Notes under the pieces: model-generated
What the model was told of the DNA's origin: nothing
The model's input: only the letters and a program-made list of their open reading frames with translations
Database searches by the model: none
Source of the DNA: Exiguobacterium sp. s146
Lineage (GTDB): Bacteria > Bacillota > Bacilli > Exiguobacteriales > Exiguobacteriaceae
NCBI RefSeq assembly: GCF_018618415.1
Contig: NZ_JACSMA010000001.1
Span: forward strand, 620,001 to 684,000
Length of the DNA: 64,000 nt
Direction of reading: 5' to 3'
Part shown: one piece after another, positions 9,238 through 19,586 of the stretch
Numbering within the stretch: position 1 is the stretch's first letter
How the letters are laid out: the number at the start of each line of letters is the position of its first letter
Position numbers and translations under genes: made by a program

Positions 9238-10129
9238 AAGTGGATTCCGTCATCTACGCGAAGGGTTCAAGGGAACACTACGCAACGGTTGGATGACGTT
9301 CGCGGCCATCAGTGCCGTTACCATCACCTTGTTACTTGTAGGGGTATTCGCCCTCGTCATGTTCAACGTCAATGAGATTTCAGAGAACGTCGAGAACGAC
9401 GTAGAGATCCAAGTATTCGTCACTCGGACCGCGGAGGAAGCGAACGTCGAGAAGCTCGGCGAGAATATAGAGCAGATTCCAGGCGTCGCCTCAGTCACGT
9501 TCAGCTCGAAAGAGGATGAACTGGAGAACTTCCGCAACCAGCTCGGCGAAGATGCGAACGCCTACGGGACGGTCGAGAAGGACAACCCGCTCCACGACCG
9601 CTATATCGTCAAGGCGTCAGACCCGCTCAACACGGAGACGGTCGCGGACGCGGTGCAATCACTCGCGAACGTCGATAAGGTCACATATGGACAGGACTAT
9701 ATCGATAAGATGTTCGCCTTCTTCAACGGGATTCGCATCGGCGGACTCGTATTGATCGTCGGTCTCACGCTCATGGCGATGTTCCTCATCTCGAACACGA
9801 TCAAGATGACGATCTTCTCACGCCGTCGCGAAATCGAGATCATGCGTCTCGTCGGAGCGAAAAACAGCTTTATCCGCTGGCCGTTCTTCATCGAAGGGCT
9901 TCTCCTTGGAGTATTCGGTGCGCTCATCCCGATCGCCGTCATTTACTTCGGTTATGACGTCGCATATAGTGCTTTACAACCATCGCTAGATCAACTGAAT
10001 AGTGATATATTTAAATTGATTGATCCATCGATTTTGACGACGCAAGTGTCACTCGTCCTCTTGGCGCTCGGTGCCTTCATCGGGATCTGGGGTTCGACGA
10101 CATCGCTCGGTCGATTCTTGAAAGTCTAA
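9227..10129 (+). CDS. ftsX: Cell division membrane protein FtsX
   Basis: The membrane partner of FtsE. The 300-residue product has an N-terminal transmembrane helix (about 24-46), a large extracellular domain (about 50-165), then three further helices in a FtsX/MacB-type permease domain. The extracellular domain is where partner proteins such as PcsB, CwlO or EnvC dock in other bacteria. ATG 9227 is preferred over ATG 9221 because AAGGAG lies nine bases before it. An M23 peptidase gene follows directly, a likely target of the complex. Confidence 0.95.
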   Translation: MIFKSGFRHLREGFKGTLRNGWMTFAAISAVTITLLLVGVFALVMFNVNEISENVENDVEIQVFVTRTAEEANVEKLGENIEQIPGVASVTFSSKEDELENFRNQLGEDANAYGTVEKDNPLHDRYIVKASDPLNTETVADAVQSLANVDKVTYGQDYIDKMFAFFNGIRIGGLVLIVGLTLMAMFLISNTIKMTIFSRRREIEIMRLVGAKNSFIRWPFFIEGLLLGVFGALIPIAVIYFGYDVAYSALQPSLDQLNSDIFKLIDPSILTTQVSLVLLALGAFIGIWGSTTSLGRFLKV

Positions 10130-10159
10130 TCTAATTTAAATATGAGGAGGAGTTGGCGG

Positions 10160-11533
10160 ATGAAACGTTCGCTTGCGCTTGGATTAAGTTTGACGCTACT
10201 TGCCTCGCCTGTATGGGCGACGGAGAAAGACACGCTGAAAGCACGACAAGATCGGTTATCCAATCAATTGGAGGAATCCAAGAAAGCGCAAGACGAGACG
10301 GACGCCGAGCTCGAAGTCACCGAGGCGGAACGCGACGCGGTATCGACAGAAATCCGTGCCGTCAATGAACGTCTCGAAGGCTTAAGTGAACAGATCGCCG
10401 TCCAGCAGGAAGAAGCGGACGCGGCGCGCACCGAGCTCGAGGTCACCCGTGATCAACTCACTGCCCAAGGGCAGTACCTCGAAAGCCAGAAGGCGCTCCT
10501 TAGTGAGCGCCTTCGTGTGCTTCAAATACACGAGGACCGGTCCTATCTCCAAGTCGTCTTTGAGTCCCGTTCATTCGGAGACTTCGTGACGCGGCTATTG
10601 ACCGCGCAGACGATCGCCGATCAGGACCGGGACCTCATACATAGCTATATGAGTGAAGTCGAGCGGCTCGAAGCGCTCGAGGCACGGCAGCGGACCCAGC
10701 TCTCGTTCCTTAAACAGAAAGAGCGAGAACTCGTCGTGACGAAACAAGCGCTCGACGTCGCCGCCGAACAAAAGCGCGATTTGTTGTCGGAACTGAACGA
10801 ACAAGTCGAACTGCTCGAGCTCGAGAAGATGAGCCGTGAAGAAGAACAGGAGCTCATGAGTGAGCAGAGCCGCATCATCGCCGGTCAACTCGAAGCGATC
10901 GCGCAAGCGGAGCGGGAAGCCGCCGCCCGCGCCGAGGCCGAAGCGAAGGCGAAGGCCCAAGCGGAAGCGCAGGCAAAAGCCGAGGCAGAGGCGAGAGCAC
11001 GGGCCGATGCCAAAGCGGAAGCGGACAAGCGGGCGGACGCCAAAGCGCCGACCGCCCCGGCGCCAGCCCCGACACCACCACCGCCTGCAGAGGCGCCGAC
11101 GAACGTGACGGGACCGGCGACCTCGTTCGTGCGTCCGGTATCAGGCTACGTGTCGAGCCCGTTCGGCCCTCGTCAAAACCCGCTCACGGGCGTGGCCGAG
11201 TCGCATCGCGGCATCGACCTCGTCAATGCGACCGGGACACCGATCGTCGCAGCGGCACCTGGCATCGTCATCAAGGCGGCCCCGGCGACCGGTTACGGCA
11301 ACGTCGTCTTCGTGTCCCATATCGTCGGCGGGGAAGTGTGGACGACCGTCTATGCGCACCTCAATGCGATCACGGTCACGTCCGGTCAGACGGTCGGCGC
11401 CGGTCAGACCGTCGGCACGCTCGGCAACACGGGCTGGTCGACCGGCCCGCATCTCCACTTCGAATTGCATCGCGGACAATGGGCGCCAGGGCAACCGAAC
11501 GCGGTCGACCCGGGTCCATACATCGGTTACTGA
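10160..11533 (+). CDS. Secreted EnvC-like coiled-coil M23 metallopeptidase
   Basis: A 457-residue exported protein with a signal peptide (cleavage near ASPVWA, about residue 22), a long coiled coil (about 25-245), an Ala/Lys/Glu-rich stretch (about 250-300), a Pro/Ala linker (APAPTPPPPAEAP), and a C-terminal LytM/M23 domain (about 325-455). The M23 domain keeps the zinc-site motifs HRGIDL and HLHFELH, so it may be an active endopeptidase rather than only an activator like E. coli EnvC. Coiled coil plus LytM next to ftsX suggests that it is the FtsEX-controlled cell-wall hydrolase. Start: ATG 10160 with GGAGGAG seven bases upstream; ATG 10142 precedes that site. Confidence 0.88.
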   Translation: MKRSLALGLSLTLLASPVWATEKDTLKARQDRLSNQLEESKKAQDETDAELEVTEAERDAVSTEIRAVNERLEGLSEQIAVQQEEADAARTELEVTRDQLTAQGQYLESQKALLSERLRVLQIHEDRSYLQVVFESRSFGDFVTRLLTAQTIADQDRDLIHSYMSEVERLEALEARQRTQLSFLKQKERELVVTKQALDVAAEQKRDLLSELNEQVELLELEKMSREEEQELMSEQSRIIAGQLEAIAQAEREAAARAEAEAKAKAQAEAQAKAEAEARARADAKAEADKRADAKAPTAPAPAPTPPPPAEAPTNVTGPATSFVRPVSGYVSSPFGPRQNPLTGVAESHRGIDLVNATGTPIVAAAPGIVIKAAPATGYGNVVFVSHIVGGEVWTTVYAHLNAITVTSGQTVGAGQTVGTLGNTGWSTGPHLHFELHRGQWAPGQPNAVDPGPYIGY

Positions 11534-11536
11534 TGA

Positions 11537-11576
11537 GACGGACGTGTTCCAAATTTCTGGAACACGTCCGTTTTTC
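11537..11576 (+). terminator. Terminator between the M23 gene and ctpB
   Basis: A perfect 14-bp stem ACGGACGTGTTCCA/TGGAACACGTCCGT with a 6-base loop and a following T run. It separates the ftsEX group from ctpB-minJ. Confidence 0.92.
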
Positions 11577-11631
11577 TGAACTTTTTGCTATACTGGATGA
11601 AAGACTGACAAAGAGAAATGAGGGACTACCC

Positions 11632-13035
11632 GTGAAAAATACAACCGCAGGATTATTAGCTGGCGCCACGTTCGTCGCCGGAGCCGGTGCTGGGCTCGCG
11701 ACGATGGCGTTCACCGATGCGCCGTTACCGCTTCAACCGAAAGCAGAAGGCTGGGACAAGGTGGAACAAGTCCGCCAATTGATTGAGACGCATTCGTTGA
11801 AGGATATCTCAGAAGAGGACTTGTTGACCGGTGCCCTCGACGGGATGACGGCAGCGCTCGACGACCCGTACTCGGACTTCCTCGACGCCGAAGAGACGTC
11901 GCAGTTCACCGACTCGATTGAGTCGAGCTTTGAAGGAATCGGCGCGACTTTGGAGAAGAAAGGAGAAGACATCTTAATCGTCGCTCCAATCAAAGGCGCA
12001 CCAGCCGAGGCGGCGGGCCTCCGGGCCGGAGACGTCATCACGGCGGTCGACGGGGAGTCGATTGAAGGGATGGCCGTCGAAGAGGCGGTCCAACTCATCC
12101 GAGGCGAGAAAGGGACCGTCGTCACGCTCACGATCCGTCGCGGTGGCCAAGAGGCCGACTATGAGATCACACGTGACACGATTCCGATCGAGACCGTCTA
12201 CTCGGAAGTGAAAGAGCAGGACGGGAAGAAAATCGGCTATATCGAGGTGACCCAGTTCTCTGAGCCGACGGCCGATGAGTTTTTGGAGCAGCTCGAGACG
12301 CTCGAGTCAGAAGACATCGACAGCCTCATCATCGACGTACGCGGGAACCCGGGTGGCTTGCTTCCTGCCGTCATCGAGATGACCGGAGGGTTCGTCCCGA
12401 CGAATAAACCGGTCGTCCAAATCGAGAACGCGGACGGGGAACGCGAATCGCAGAGCGGCCGCGCCCGCGAGGCGAAACCATACGACTTGTTCGTCTTGAC
12501 GGACGAGGGATCGGCGTCGGCCTCTGAGATTTTGGCCGGGGCGCTCAAAGAAGGGGCCGGCGCCACAATCATCGGCAACAAGACGTTCGGAAAAGGGGTC
12601 GTCCAGACGGCGTTCGATCTCGAGGACGGCAGCAACTTGAAGCTGACGACGAGCAAATGGCTCACGCCGGACGGCAACTGGATTAACGAGAAAGGCATCG
12701 AGCCGGACGTCGAGGTCAATCAACCGGATTACTTCGGGGTGAACCGCATCCTCGCCGATACGGACGAACTCAAAGTCGGCGACTTCGGCGAGGCGGTGTC
12801 GAACCTGCACACTGTGCTGTCGGGCATCGGCTATGAGCCGGGCGGGCAGCCGGGGTATTTCGGTGACACGATGGCCCGTGCCGTCAGCGACTTCCAGGCC
12901 GACAATAACTTGCCGGAAGACGGGGTCGTCAATGAGGCGACGGCGTCGGCGCTCGAGTCACGCTTGCTCGAGGTGATTCAAGATGAGGCGAACGATGCCC
13001 AATTGAACCGTGCGCTCGAAGAAGCTGCAAAATAA
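11632..13035 (+). CDS. ctpB: C-terminal processing peptidase CtpB (S41 family)
   Basis: A 467-residue exported serine peptidase. The parts in order are a signal anchor (about 5-28), helical cap, PDZ domain (about 95-175, with APAEAAGLRAGDVI), S41 protease core with the catalytic Ser in DEGSASASEIL (about 295) and Lys in NKTFGKG (about 320), and a C-terminal peptidoglycan-binding domain (about 385-450, GDFGEAVSNLHTVL). In B. subtilis, CtpB cleaves SpoIVFA to set off SigK processing. In a non-sporulating host it would instead trim other envelope proteins. Start: GTG 11632 with GAGGGA upstream, which gives a proper signal sequence. It lies just before minJ, as in Bacillus. Confidence 0.93.
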   Translation: MKNTTAGLLAGATFVAGAGAGLATMAFTDAPLPLQPKAEGWDKVEQVRQLIETHSLKDISEEDLLTGALDGMTAALDDPYSDFLDAEETSQFTDSIESSFEGIGATLEKKGEDILIVAPIKGAPAEAAGLRAGDVITAVDGESIEGMAVEEAVQLIRGEKGTVVTLTIRRGGQEADYEITRDTIPIETVYSEVKEQDGKKIGYIEVTQFSEPTADEFLEQLETLESEDIDSLIIDVRGNPGGLLPAVIEMTGGFVPTNKPVVQIENADGERESQSGRAREAKPYDLFVLTDEGSASASEILAGALKEGAGATIIGNKTFGKGVVQTAFDLEDGSNLKLTTSKWLTPDGNWINEKGIEPDVEVNQPDYFGVNRILADTDELKVGDFGEAVSNLHTVLSGIGYEPGGQPGYFGDTMARAVSDFQADNNLPEDGVVNEATASALESRLLEVIQDEANDAQLNRALEEAAK

Positions 13036-13060
13036 GGATTAGGGAAAGGATTGGACAAGT

Positions 13061-14212
13061 GTGGACGTTCTACGAATGAGTTTTACTGCTTTGTTGACCT
13101 TGATCGGTAGTCCGCTACTCTGGGCGACGCTCGTCGCCCTCGCTTACATATCCATGACGCGCATCAAACGGGAGCGGGGCATGTTCCGCTCGCGGCGACG
13201 TTCGCCGAAATCGGACTGGCGCCATTTCGTATGGCCGAGCCTGTTGCTCGCCGTCATCGGTTCAGCCGCATTGATTTTACTCGAGACGACCGTCAACTGG
13301 GAGTGGCTCATGACGTTCAGCGTGCTGTATGCGCTCATCGTCTTGACGATGCACCCGCGCTTCAGCAGTCCGGCGTTCCCGTTCCTGCTCATGTTGATGG
13401 CCATCGCACTGCGTGACGTCGTCGACTATGGCGCCGTCTCAAGTTGGATGGACCGGCTGGCCGAGGTCGAGTGGACGGTATACGCGCTCGTGTTCGGTGT
13501 CGTCACCTTGGCGGAAGCGATTCTCTTACGTTGGAACGGACCAATCGAGACGTCACCGACGCTCATCTTGTCCAAACGAGGCCAGTTCATCGGCGGGCAT
13601 GTCGTCAAACGGCTTTGGTTCTTCCCGCTCGTCGTCTTTTTGCCACCATCGTTCGGACTCGACATGCCGGTACCGGTCATCTTGCCGATTCCGATTGGGG
13701 TCAGCCTGTTGTCGACCGGCGCCTTGCCGGGGACGCTCCTCGGGCGCCTGAGCCTGTATCGCGGTCTGCTCGCGCTCGTCGCGCTCGGCATGTTCGGGGC
13801 GTCGTACGTCATCGACATACCGTATGCGGCCTACGGGTTGCTCGGCGTGTTCGTCTTGTATGAGCTCGCGTTGCAACTCATCAAGCGCGAGAATCGGGGG
13901 ACGACACCGGTGTTCATTAACGGGAATCGGGGCGCGGTCATCATCGACACGCTCCCGGGTTCGCCGGGTGAGGCGATGCAGCTCATCCCGGGCGAGTCAA
14001 TCTATAAAGTGAACGGCACGGTCATCACAGGCGGGAGTAGCTTCTATGAGGCGCTCCAGCTCCATAAGCCGTACATCAAGCTCGAGGTGCTCAATTTGAA
14101 CGGAGACATTCGTTTCGTGCAACGGGCGATGTATGAGACCGACCCGCACGAGCTCGGCATCTTGTTCGTCGTCGAACCGGCGAGCCCGCGTCTACGGTTA
14201 CGGAAATTATAA
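13061..14212 (+). CDS. minJ: MinJ-like division topology protein with PDZ domain
   Basis: A 383-residue polytopic membrane protein with about seven to eight hydrophobic segments through residue 280, followed by a cytoplasmic PDZ-like domain (about 290-375, IDTLPGSPGEAMQLIPGESI). In B. subtilis, MinJ bridges DivIVA at the pole to MinD and so places the division septum. The architecture and the place after ctpB agree with minJ. Start: GTG 13061 with AAAGGA ten bases before it; an ATG at 13076 is possible. The gene ends in a hairpin shared with the opposing glpK. Confidence 0.85.
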   Translation: MDVLRMSFTALLTLIGSPLLWATLVALAYISMTRIKRERGMFRSRRRSPKSDWRHFVWPSLLLAVIGSAALILLETTVNWEWLMTFSVLYALIVLTMHPRFSSPAFPFLLMLMAIALRDVVDYGAVSSWMDRLAEVEWTVYALVFGVVTLAEAILLRWNGPIETSPTLILSKRGQFIGGHVVKRLWFFPLVVFLPPSFGLDMPVPVILPIPIGVSLLSTGALPGTLLGRLSLYRGLLALVALGMFGASYVIDIPYAAYGLLGVFVLYELALQLIKRENRGTTPVFINGNRGAVIIDTLPGSPGEAMQLIPGESIYKVNGTVITGGSSFYEALQLHKPYIKLEVLNLNGDIRFVQRAMYETDPHELGILFVVEPASPRLRLRKL

Positions 14213-14243
14213 AAGGGAGCATCCTCAGCGGGTGCTCCCTTTC
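14213..14243. terminator. Bidirectional terminator between minJ and glpK
   Basis: A 10-bp stem GGGAGCATCC/GGGTGCTCCC with one G-T pair. AAAA lies on the left and TTTCGTT on the right, so it could serve both convergent genes. Confidence 0.75.
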
Positions 14244-14253
14244 GTTCGTTCGA

Positions 14254-15792
<1,539 letters not shown>

Positions 15793-15801
15793 TTAGAAAG
15801 A

Positions 15802-16509
15802 TTATGGTACGAGAATGCCGTAAATCAAGGCGGCGATGATTGCACCGATGATTGGTCCGACGACCGGGATCCATGAATAGCCCCAGTCCGACGTACCTTT
15901 GCCTTTGATTGGAAGGATCGCATGGGCAATCCGTGGCCCTAAGTCACGCGCTGGGTTGATCGCATATCCCGTTGTACCACCGAGCGAGAGACCGATTGAA
16001 ACGACGAGGAAACCGACGATTAACGGATTCAAACCGTCCGTGAACGTGTTAGCCCCGAATGATAAAATCCCAAAGACGAGAACGAACGTCCCGATGATTT
16101 CCCCGATTACGTTATACGGCGTACTACGAATTCCCGGTGCGGTCGAGAACGTGGCGAGTTTGGCGCCTGGATCGTCGGTTGCATCATAGTGAGGCTTATA
16201 ATGGACATATACGAGGACGGCCCCGATGAACGCCCCGATAAACTGCGCCAAGATGTAGCCTGGCACATCAGCCCAAGGGAATGAGCCTGCTGTCGCGAGC
16301 CCGACCGTGACGGCAGGGTTCAAGTGCGCCCCTCCGTAGATTCCGGCCGCGTATACCCCGATCATAACGGCGAAGCCCCAACCGAACGTGATGACGACCC
16401 AGCCTGCGTTCTCCGCTTTCGAATGGCGGAGGACGACGCCGGCGACGACACCGTTTCCGAGCAAGATGAGTAGCATTGTACCAATAATTTCGCTGACGAA
16501 TGCTGACAT
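15802..16509 (-). CDS. glpF: Glycerol uptake facilitator
   Basis: A 235-residue aquaglyceroporin with six helices and the two pore motifs: NPA in [10 protein letters not shown] and the second in [12 protein letters not shown], where D after NPAR marks a glycerol channel rather than a water channel. It supplies the glycerol that GlpK traps. ATG 16509 is chosen because AAGGGAG lies six bases before it; ATG 16530 upstream has no site. Promoter and CcpA-type operator lie just upstream. No glpD or glpP is visible here. Confidence 0.95.
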   Translation of the reverse strand: MSAFVSEIIGTMLLILLGNGVVAGVVLRHSKAENAGWVVITFGWGFAVMIGVYAAGIYGGAHLNPAVTVGLATAGSFPWADVPGYILAQFIGAFIGAVLVYVHYKPHYDATDDPGAKLATFSTAPGIRSTPYNVIGEIIGTFVLVFGILSFGANTFTDGLNPLIVGFLVVSIGLSLGGTTGYAINPARDLGPRIAHAILPIKGKGTSDWGYSWIPVVGPIIGAIIAALIYGILVP

Positions 16510-16552
16510 GTGATACTCCCTTCCTTCCATATTAAATTTGGCTTACCACTTC

Positions 16553-16581
16553 ATTATATGCCCCAAATGTAAGCGTTTCAA
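16553..16581 (-). promoter_or_regulatory. glpFK promoter with overlapping cre-like site
   Basis: Reading leftward, TTGAAA, 17 bases, TATAAT is a near-perfect SigA promoter. The sequence TGTAAGCGTTTCAA (plus strand 16568-16581) covers the -35 box and matches the left half of the CcpA cre consensus (TGWAANCG) exactly, with a degenerate right half. This would give glucose repression. Transcription would start near 16546, leaving a leader of only about 37 bases, too short for the antiterminator used by GlpP in B. subtilis. Confidence 0.7.
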
Positions 16582-16592
16582 AACCGAGTATG

Positions 16593-16623
16593 CAAAAAAA
16601 GCCACTTTTCTTATGAAAAGTGG
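16593..16623 (-). terminator. Terminator of the TSUP gene
   Basis: A perfect 9-bp stem CCACTTTTC/GAAAAGTGG followed on the minus strand by seven T residues. The gene's stop codon lies in the loop. Confidence 0.85.
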
Positions 16624-17495
16624 TTTTGATTGACAAAATGCCGTTTGAAGTCGAATGCAATCCCGATCAGAAAGACGAGCAGGACCGCCAAACTGACGTA
16701 TGCGAGCGGCGCGTAGAGGGCGGCACCGAGGTCGAGCGCGATTGAGACGATGACGGCCACATATAACCAGGCGAGCCGGGTGGAGATCTCTTTATCGTGA
16801 TAACGATTCGTGAGTGAGGCGCCGAGCGGGGCCCCGATGAACGCCCCGACGACCAACGCGAGCGGTGTCATATAGTCGAGCGACAGTGACGGAAGGTAGC
16901 CGACGAGTCCGCCGAGCGAGATGAACAGGACGGCGGCCAGGCTCGTCCCGACCCCGCGATGCGTCGAGAAGCCGAGCCAACTGACGAGCAGCGGGACGAT
17001 GATAAAGCCGCCACCGATGCCGAGCAGGGCCGACAAAAAACCGGCCATCATCCCAATGACGAGAGCCGCGACGAGCGATGATTTTTTCGGCTTCTGCGGT
17101 TTCGATGTTTTCTTTAATAGCGTAACGGCAAAATAAGATAGGATAGCCAGATAAAATAGGTTGAGCAACCAGTCATATGTTCCCGAGATCGAGAGGACGA
17201 GCCGGCTCGACAGTTGCGCCGTGACGGCACCGGCCAAGCCGACCGTGATACCTGTCGACCACGACACGTTGCCGAGAGACGTATGTTTCTTGGCGCCGGA
17301 CAGGCTCGTCCCGACAACGAACAAGAGCGACGTGGCGACGGCCTCGGCCGCCGAGTATCCACTAAAGAGCAGCACCGGGACGATGATGACCCCGCCGCCG
17401 ATGCCGAAAAAACCGGACAAGGCGCCGACGATGGCACCGAGCGGGATAAAGAGAAGCGACCACATGACGACCAACTCGTTTCTGTTTAGATTCAT
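16611..17495 (-). CDS. TSUP (TauE/SafE) family membrane transporter
   Basis: A 294-residue protein with eight to nine hydrophobic helices and two copies of the family motif: GALSGFFGIGGGVIIVPVLL near the start and GFLSALLGIGGGFIIVPLLV near residue 165. Family members export sulfite, sulfonates or related anions, but the substrate cannot be read from sequence. The start is uncertain: ATG 17495 has GGAG only one base away, and ATG 17465 has only a weak site but still gives a complete first helix. It faces away from uvrB. Confidence 0.85.
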   Translation of the reverse strand: MNLNRNELVVMWSLLFIPLGAIVGALSGFFGIGGGVIIVPVLLFSGYSAAEAVATSLLFVVGTSLSGAKKHTSLGNVSWSTGITVGLAGAVTAQLSSRLVLSISGTYDWLLNLFYLAILSYFAVTLLKKTSKPQKPKKSSLVAALVIGMMAGFLSALLGIGGGFIIVPLLVSWLGFSTHRGVGTSLAAVLFISLGGLVGYLPSLSLDYMTPLALVVGAFIGAPLGASLTNRYHDKEISTRLAWLYVAVIVSIALDLGAALYAPLAYVSLAVLLVFLIGIAFDFKRHFVNQNHFS

Positions 17496-17542
17496 TCTCC
17501 ATGATAACGAAAAGCGGAACGATTTGGGAAGCGTGTCAGAAG

Positions 17543-17571
17543 CGAATATTTGTTCGTGTATGTGATATAAT
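17543..17571 (+). promoter_or_regulatory. LexA box and extended -10 promoter of uvrBA
   Basis: CGAATATTTGTTCG (17543-17556) differs at one base from the Gram-positive LexA/DinR consensus CGAACNNNNGTTCG. It covers the -35 position of an extended -10 promoter, TGATATAAT (17563-17571). LexA would repress uvrBA until DNA damage. B. subtilis uvrB is a known SOS gene. Confidence 0.8.
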
Positions 17572-17609
17572 CAAGGCACTATGCAAGGTACAGAAAGCGA
17601 GGAATATAC

Positions 17610-19586
17610 ATGGATAAGATTAGCGTTCCGTTCGACTTACAATCAGAATATAAGCCGGGCGGCGACCAACCGGAAGCGATTCGTCAGCTCGTCGAAGGCA
17701 TCGAGCGCGGCGACCGATATCAGACGTTGCTCGGGGCGACCGGTACAGGGAAGACGTTCACCGTATCGAACGTCATCCAAGAAGTGAAGAAGCCGACGCT
17801 CGTCTTGGCCCACAACAAGACGCTCGCCGGACAGCTCTACTCCGAGTTCAAAGAGTTCTTCCCGAACAACGCCGTCGAATATTTCGTCAGTTATTATGAC
17901 TACTATCAGCCGGAGGCGTACGTTCCGTCGACCGACACGTTCATCGAGAAAGACGCCTCGATTAACGATGAGATCGATAAACTCCGCCACTCGGCGACAT
18001 CGGCCTTGTTCGAGCGCGACGACGTCATCATCGTCGCTTCCGTCTCCTGTATTTACGGTCTCGGTAACCCGGAAGAATATAACAGTCTCGTCTTAAGTCT
18101 CCGTGTCGGGAAAGAGATGGGGCGCGACCAGATGCTCCGCAAACTGATTGACATCCAATATGAACGGAACGATATTGATTTCCAGCGCGGCCGGTTCCGT
18201 GTCCGCGGCGATGTCGTCGAGATTTTCCCGGCGTCACGCGACGAACAATGCTTGCGCGTCGAGTTTTTCGGTGACGAAATCGATCGCATCCGCGAGATGG
18301 ACCCGCTCACCGGCGAGATTATCGCCGACCGCGAGCACGTCTCAATCTTCCCGGCGTCCCACTTCGTCACCCGCGACGAGAAGCTGCAAAAAGCAATCGT
18401 CAACATCGAGGCCGAGCTCGAAGAACAACTCGCCAAGTTCCGCGAGGAAGGCAAACTGCTTGAAGCCCAGCGTCTCGAACAGCGGACGAACTACGACCTC
18501 GAGATGATGCGTGAGATGGGCTACTGTTCAGGCATCGAGAACTATTCGCGTCATTTGAACTTGACGGAGGCCGGGGCGACACCGTACACGCTTATCGACT
18601 ACTTCCCGAAAGACTTCTTGCTCATCGCCGATGAGTCGCACGTGACGCTGCCGCAAGTGCGCGGCATGTATAACGGTGACCAGGCCCGGAAACAAGTGCT
18701 CGTCGACCACGGTTTCCGTCTGCCTTCAGCTAAAGATAACCGTCCGCTCAAGTTCGACGAGTTCGAGAAGAAGTTGTCGCAAGCGATCTTTATCTCGGCG
18801 ACACCAGGTCCGTTTGAGCTCGAACACACTCCGCACATGATCGAACAGATCATCCGGCCGACGGGACTGCTTGACCCGACGATCGAGATTCATCCGATCA
18901 AAGGACAAATCGACTACTTGATGGATCAGATTCGCGACCGCATCAAACGTGACGAACGCGTCCTCGTGACGACGCTCACGAAAAAGATGGCCGAGGATTT
19001 GTCGGACTATCTACGGGAAGCGGGCATCAAGGTCAACTATATGCACTCGGAAATCAAGACGCTCGAGCGGATCGAGATTATCCGCGACTTGCGTCTCGGG
19101 AAATACGACGTCCTCGTCGGGATCAACTTGCTGCGAGAAGGGCTAGACATCCCGGAAGTGAGTCTCGTCACGATTCTCGACGCCGACAAGGAAGGCTTCC
19201 TCCGTTCGGACCGGTCGCTCATCCAGACGATTGGCCGGGCGGCGCGGAACTCGAACGGGCACGTCATCTTGTTTGCGGATAAGATGACCGACTCGATGAA
19301 GCGTGCGATTGAAGAGACCGACCGTCGTCGCTCGATTCAACAGGCTTATAATGAAGAACACGGCATCACCCCGCAGACGATTCGCAAAGAAGTGCGTGGC
19401 GTCATCCGGGCGACGGTCGACGCCGAGGAGGATGTGCTCGAATCGCTCAGCTCGATGAAGCCGGCCGAGCGCGAAGAAGCCATCGCCAAGCTAGAAGAAG
19501 AAATGAAACAAGCGGCCCGCGACCTCCAGTTCGAACGGGCGGCCGAATTGCGTGACTTAATCTTGGAGTTGAAGGTAGGGAATTAA
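17610..19586 (+). CDS. uvrB: Excinuclease ABC subunit B
   Basis: The damage-verifying helicase-like subunit of nucleotide excision repair. It is loaded by UvrA and recruits UvrC. The 658-residue product has Walker A GATGTGKT (42-49), the beta-hairpin region ([13 protein letters not shown]), helicase motifs DESHVTLPQ and QTIGRAARN, and the C-terminal UVR motif ([20 protein letters not shown]) that binds UvrC. AAAGCGAGG lies upstream of the start. uvrA follows with no gap. Confidence 0.98.
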   Translation: MDKISVPFDLQSEYKPGGDQPEAIRQLVEGIERGDRYQTLLGATGTGKTFTVSNVIQEVKKPTLVLAHNKTLAGQLYSEFKEFFPNNAVEYFVSYYDYYQPEAYVPSTDTFIEKDASINDEIDKLRHSATSALFERDDVIIVASVSCIYGLGNPEEYNSLVLSLRVGKEMGRDQMLRKLIDIQYERNDIDFQRGRFRVRGDVVEIFPASRDEQCLRVEFFGDEIDRIREMDPLTGEIIADREHVSIFPASHFVTRDEKLQKAIVNIEAELEEQLAKFREEGKLLEAQRLEQRTNYDLEMMREMGYCSGIENYSRHLNLTEAGATPYTLIDYFPKDFLLIADESHVTLPQVRGMYNGDQARKQVLVDHGFRLPSAKDNRPLKFDEFEKKLSQAIFISATPGPFELEHTPHMIEQIIRPTGLLDPTIEIHPIKGQIDYLMDQIRDRIKRDERVLVTTLTKKMAEDLSDYLREAGIKVNYMHSEIKTLERIEIIRDLRLGKYDVLVGINLLREGLDIPEVSLVTILDADKEGFLRSDRSLIQTIGRAARNSNGHVILFADKMTDSMKRAIEETDRRRSIQQAYNEEHGITPQTIRKEVRGVIRATVDAEEDVLESLSSMKPAEREEAIAKLEEEMKQAARDLQFERAAELRDLILELKVGN

